Source: an uncultured Colwellia sp.
GTDB taxonomy: Bacteria; Pseudomonadota; Gammaproteobacteria; Enterobacterales; Alteromonadaceae
Assembly: GCA_913061475.1 (NCBI GenBank)
Contig: CAJXUN010000001.1
Coordinates: forward strand, 1-64,000
Reading direction: 5' to 3'
DNA: 64,000 nt
Under the pieces are notes generated by a model. It had not been told where the DNA came from. It made no database searches and worked only from the letters and a program-made list of their open reading frames with translations. Both the position numbers and the translations under genes were made by a program. Positions 62,301-64,000 of the stretch are shown piece by piece (positions within the stretch are counted from its first letter, which is position 1; each line of letters starts with the position of its first letter).

Positions 62301-62489
62301 GCAGGTGCAGAAGCGCGCAATGCCATAGGTTGGGTGGTATTTGGTGGACTTGGCATCGCGGTAATTTTTACCTTGTTTTTAACCCCAGTGTTATATTTTT
62401 GGTTAGCACGTTTTGCAAAACCAAGAGCCGATCAAGAAAAGCAACTCGTTGGTGAACTACTAGCAGGTGAAAAGTCATCGGCGAAGTGA
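59385..62489 (+). CDS. RND-type efflux pump, HAE-1 type
   Basis: 1034 residues with 12 membrane helices and two large periplasmic loops. LALVLATGLIVDDAIVVSENIQRR carries the proton-relay Asp pair in helix 4; MLIGLLAKNSILLVEFADQLRDRG holds the helix-10 Lys. DVDRPIVTVRANFPGGAPETV and PTEDRGSISIFARGP are conserved. Substrates cannot be predicted. No outer-membrane channel gene is present, so a TolC-like protein from elsewhere is needed. No local repressor gene is seen. Confidence 0.93.
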   Translation: MLNLFQNRDDLPSLSVRRPITIIVLNLLIIIAGASAIFGLEVRELPDVDRPIVTVRANFPGGAPETVDNEVTRRIEAAAARVSGVKSIRAQSEEGFSRIVVEFSPGVDIEDAANEMRESVSRIQRELPEEVEQLSIVKADNDAQSVISLAVASEQFDMETVAEMVERDIAPMLLSILGVADVRLNGERQRVLRVTVDPTRLASYGLSFTSVSTALKSAPFDVPAGSLQSTDHQIIVRADATSVTAAEIENIIIDGQTRISDIATVFFGPADASSFVRLNGKPVIGLEVIRQASANTIEISDQALVMVKDLSDRFPELEIFITSDDAQFIRSSVEEVIKSLGYTIILVIVTLWLFLGNWKATLVPALSIPVSLIGTLALMWVMGFSINILTLLALVLATGLIVDDAIVVSENIQRRKAQGLKARAAAVVGSREVFFAVIATTAVLVAVFVPIAFLPSTAGKLFKEFGGVLAGSVIISSFVALTLVPALKARIVDNSSHSPNSLTKKIGTRITNSYGKALYFCLSKGWLILLLSMFAAGYSIMLYNEIDKELLPTEDRGSISIFARGPDGVGISFMDRQALAMEDTLLPYSEQGDIETIRTVVGQWDPNIVFMTVNLKDWGLRENSQQAIINDIRPQLASIPGAPGRAFGANSLNLRGQSGGLEFAITGEDYEEIFAVTKAFTAELERSSPEFATPRISYQPTQPQMRVHIDRNRAEELGVPFSDINQTLRAAIGGDDITDLNIGDQAIPIILQSSYKNTANPSDLTNLYVAARDGQLVPLSAIAYITEEGVAAELERHAQRRAIEVDLEMPENMSIADAVGKLKALAQKKLPHGYGLVLLGEAKTYQETDSEVTMTYLIAFLIVLLVLAAQFESATSAVVVMLTVPFGIAAAIFAVYITGTTINIYSQIGLVMLIGLLAKNSILLVEFADQLRDRGASIKDAIIQAGQVRLRPIMMTLLSTIFGGLPLILSTGAGAEARNAIGWVVFGGLGIAVIFTLFLTPVLYFWLARFAKPRADQEKQLVGELLAGEKSSAK

Positions 62490-63144
62490 GATGGCTGTGT
62501 TTGCTTATAATAAACGTTTCTCGAGTGGTTGATTAATCATGTGATACTAAATTGCAAATCACCAAAAACGATAATAAGTGTGCGGATAAACGTAATGGTA
62601 GTGGCTAAGTGAAATCAGTGTCTCGTTTTATTCTCGTAGACTTAATGTTCTCAATACCTAGTGTGTTTTGATTTTTGCTTTGAGATTAAATTTATTAATC
62701 TACATTTAAAATAAAATTGCACCGCTAAGCCAGGAGTTCTTCTTTTTACTTCAATTTCTCTTTGTTGTGCTCAGACCAGTTAATTAAATAGGGCTAGCCC
62801 AATCCCTGTGCCTTGAGTACTTCGATTTAATTCATTGCCGCCACGATAGAACAGTTTAAAAACCTTACCTTTTTGTACTAGCGTTATGCTTTTCAAAAGT
62901 CTCGTTCAAAAGTCTCGTTCAAGAGGGGAGTTAAAGGAGCCATGAGGTACCACCGGTACTATCGGAGACTAAATATCGTGTGTTCATTGGCTTTAAAACT
63001 CTTATCAGCCATTAGCCTTACACCTTAAAATGTTAACATTCGGGCAATAGTGACTTACTTACCAGGATTTTTAACTTAACTTTTTAAGTTTAACATTATG
63101 GTTCAAACTTGAAAATATGTTGTCGAAATTTCTATTTAATAATA
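62490..63144. other. Intergenic stretch with pseudogene remnant and tandem repeat
   Basis: About 655 bases without an intact gene. It holds a histidine-kinase fragment (listed separately) and a tandem 13-base repeat CAAAAGTCTCGTT at 62894-62906 and 62907-62919. Confidence 0.5.
62780..62881 (-). pseudogene. Remnant of a sensor histidine kinase (ATPase end)
   Basis: The minus strand encodes KVFKLFYRGGNELN followed by RSTQGTGIGLALF and a stop. This is the F and G2 box region (F-x-x-F/Y-x-R ... GTGIGLAL) of a HATPase_c domain. Nothing upstream or downstream supplies the rest of a kinase, and the fragment is cut by a stop right after GLALF. I read it as debris of a deleted two-component gene. Confidence 0.7.
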
Positions 63145-63177
63145 AAAAAGCCAATTACATAATGTAATTGGCTTTTT
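63145..63177. terminator. Bidirectional terminator after rne
   Basis: AAAAAGCCAATTACAT pairs with ATGTAATTGGCTTTTT almost without a loop, with a T-run on each strand. It lies 47-79 bases past the RNase E stop. Confidence 0.93.
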
Positions 63178-63223
63178 TTGTTTAGTTGCTTCATAGGATT
63201 ACCATGAAGACTAGCGGCACAAA

Positions 63224-64000
63224 CTAATCAAGTGTTGGCTTAGTTGGACCCGCTGAGTGTCGACTCGTAACGTCGCTCATTAAGGCCGTTCTACCAGATT
63301 TAGCATGTGAGGTTCTCTGCTCACTGCTAACAAAATCACGAGGAATAGCGCTATTGTTGACAATGGTTTCTGGCTTAGTCATTGGCGACGATGCTTTACC
63401 TGGTGTTTTACTTGCTGCAGCTTTTACTTTACGTTTAATATTTTTTGCTTTAGCACGTACTTTTTTCGGTTTTTCATCTTCAGCTTCAGGCTTAGTTTCA
63501 ACGGCAATTTCAGCAACATTATCATCCGTTGATGCGACGATTTCAGTTTGCTCGATAACCGCAGGTTCTTCTGCTTTAGCTACTGCGGCAACAGGCGCCT
63601 CTACTGCTGTTTCAGCGTTATCTGCTTGAACAACAACTGCAGATTTAACTTCATCAACCGCTGGTTCATCCTTGGTCGTTTCAGTCACTTGAGTTTCAGT
63701 TTTAGCACTTGCAGTTTCAGGTTCATCAAAAGGTAAGTTTTGTTGAATTTCATTTTCTGTACTGTTAATCACTTCAGTTAAGGCATCTGCTTGCACTTTT
63801 TGAACTTGTTCAACAGTAGGTACAGGTTCTGTGACTTCAGTTGTTGTTACAGCTTGAGTCGAAGTGTCAGTAGCTGATTCAAGACTCTGTTCAGGATAAC
63901 GAGCAGTAACTGGATCTTCAGTAATCTCACTAGTTGTTTCATTTGCATCGGCATTTTGTCTACGACGTTGACCGTGTGCACGCATATGTCGAGGAGAGCG
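63224..64000 (-). CDS. rne: Ribonuclease E, C-terminal part (runs off the window)
   Basis: 259 residues are visible; the N-terminal catalytic domain lies beyond base 64000. The edge shows RSPRHMRAHGQRRRQN, matching the SPRHLR..GQRRRR segment of RNase E. The rest is low-complexity, Glu/Val/Thr-rich with a basic KPKKVRAKAKNIKRKVKAAASK stretch and ends HSAGPTKPTLD. In E. coli this tail scaffolds the RNA degradosome. The last residues could be a PNPase-binding segment, by position only. Confidence 0.85.
   Translation of the reverse strand, partial: RSPRHMRAHGQRRRQNADANETTSEITEDPVTARYPEQSLESATDTSTQAVTTTEVTEPVPTVEQVQKVQADALTEVINSTENEIQQNLPFDEPETASAKTETQVTETTKDEPAVDEVKSAVVVQADNAETAVEAPVAAVAKAEEPAVIEQTEIVASTDDNVAEIAVETKPEAEDEKPKKVRAKAKNIKRKVKAAASKTPGKASSPMTKPETIVNNSAIPRDFVSSEQRTSHAKSGRTALMSDVTSRHSAGPTKPTLD

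Overview
The window looks like a piece of chromosome from a marine gammaproteobacterium of the Alteromonadales, most like Colwellia or Thalassotalea. This rests on AT-rich DNA, a chromosomal cassette array with VCR-like attC sites, and gene neighbourhoods typical of the order (purMN / DUF2066 / hda; arsC-bepA-perM; gcvR-bcp; zapA-minCDE; fadE-yafJ). No exact species can be claimed. I recognise no tRNA, rRNA or CRISPR array.

Layout. Positions 1-8.2 kb are a sedentary (super)integron cassette array, all cassettes on the + strand, with no integrase in view. The attC sites are well formed on the left and decay step by step towards the right, so this looks like the old, distal end of the array. 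Cassettes encode a GNAT acetyltransferase, a metallo-beta-lactamase-fold protein, a zinc-ribbon protein, a small membrane protein, a type IV prepilin, a YjaB-like GNAT, a lipoprotein and several unknowns. One attC is interrupted exactly at its R' core by an IS110-family (IS1111-type) element. Its 3' non-coding end is bounded by a perfect 12-bp inverted repeat and contains the decamer GGGCGTTAGG, also found in attC sites of the same array. This is a good candidate for a bridge/seek RNA that addresses integron attC sites. A second copy of the IS end sits at base 1.

8.8-25 kb: small conserved proteins, a DmdC/FadE-like acyl-CoA dehydrogenase, an aldo/keto reductase - aldehyde dehydrogenase - TetR group, fadE divergent from yafJ, and purM-purN-DUF3108. 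FadR-like operators lie in front of both acyl-CoA dehydrogenase genes here, and weaker ones before an enoyl-CoA hydratase gene and the aldehyde dehydrogenase gene.

25-33.6 kb: DUF2066-hda, then a minus-strand group (HExxH lipoprotein, DUF2069, arsC/yfgD, bepA, an unknown) and tusA-like plus perM on the + strand.

33.9-41.5 kb: a complete heme d1 biosynthesis set in the order nirC-F-D-L-G-H-J-E-N behind one FNR/Dnr-type box, but with no nirS in the window.

41.5-46 kb: bcp-gcvR, the TIGR02449-zapA pair, minCDE and a YkgJ-like protein.

46-56.3 kb: a minus-strand run (TonB-dependent receptor, nitroreductase, DUF2855, bile-acid/sodium-symporter family carrier, GST, enoyl-CoA hydratase, alpha/beta hydrolase) divergent from a second DmdC-like acyl-CoA dehydrogenase. 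It looks like an uptake and CoA-dependent breakdown locus for an unknown substrate.

56.9-64 kb: a low-molecular-weight phosphatase, an RND efflux adaptor/pump pair, a histidine-kinase remnant, and the C-terminal tail of RNase E running off the right edge.
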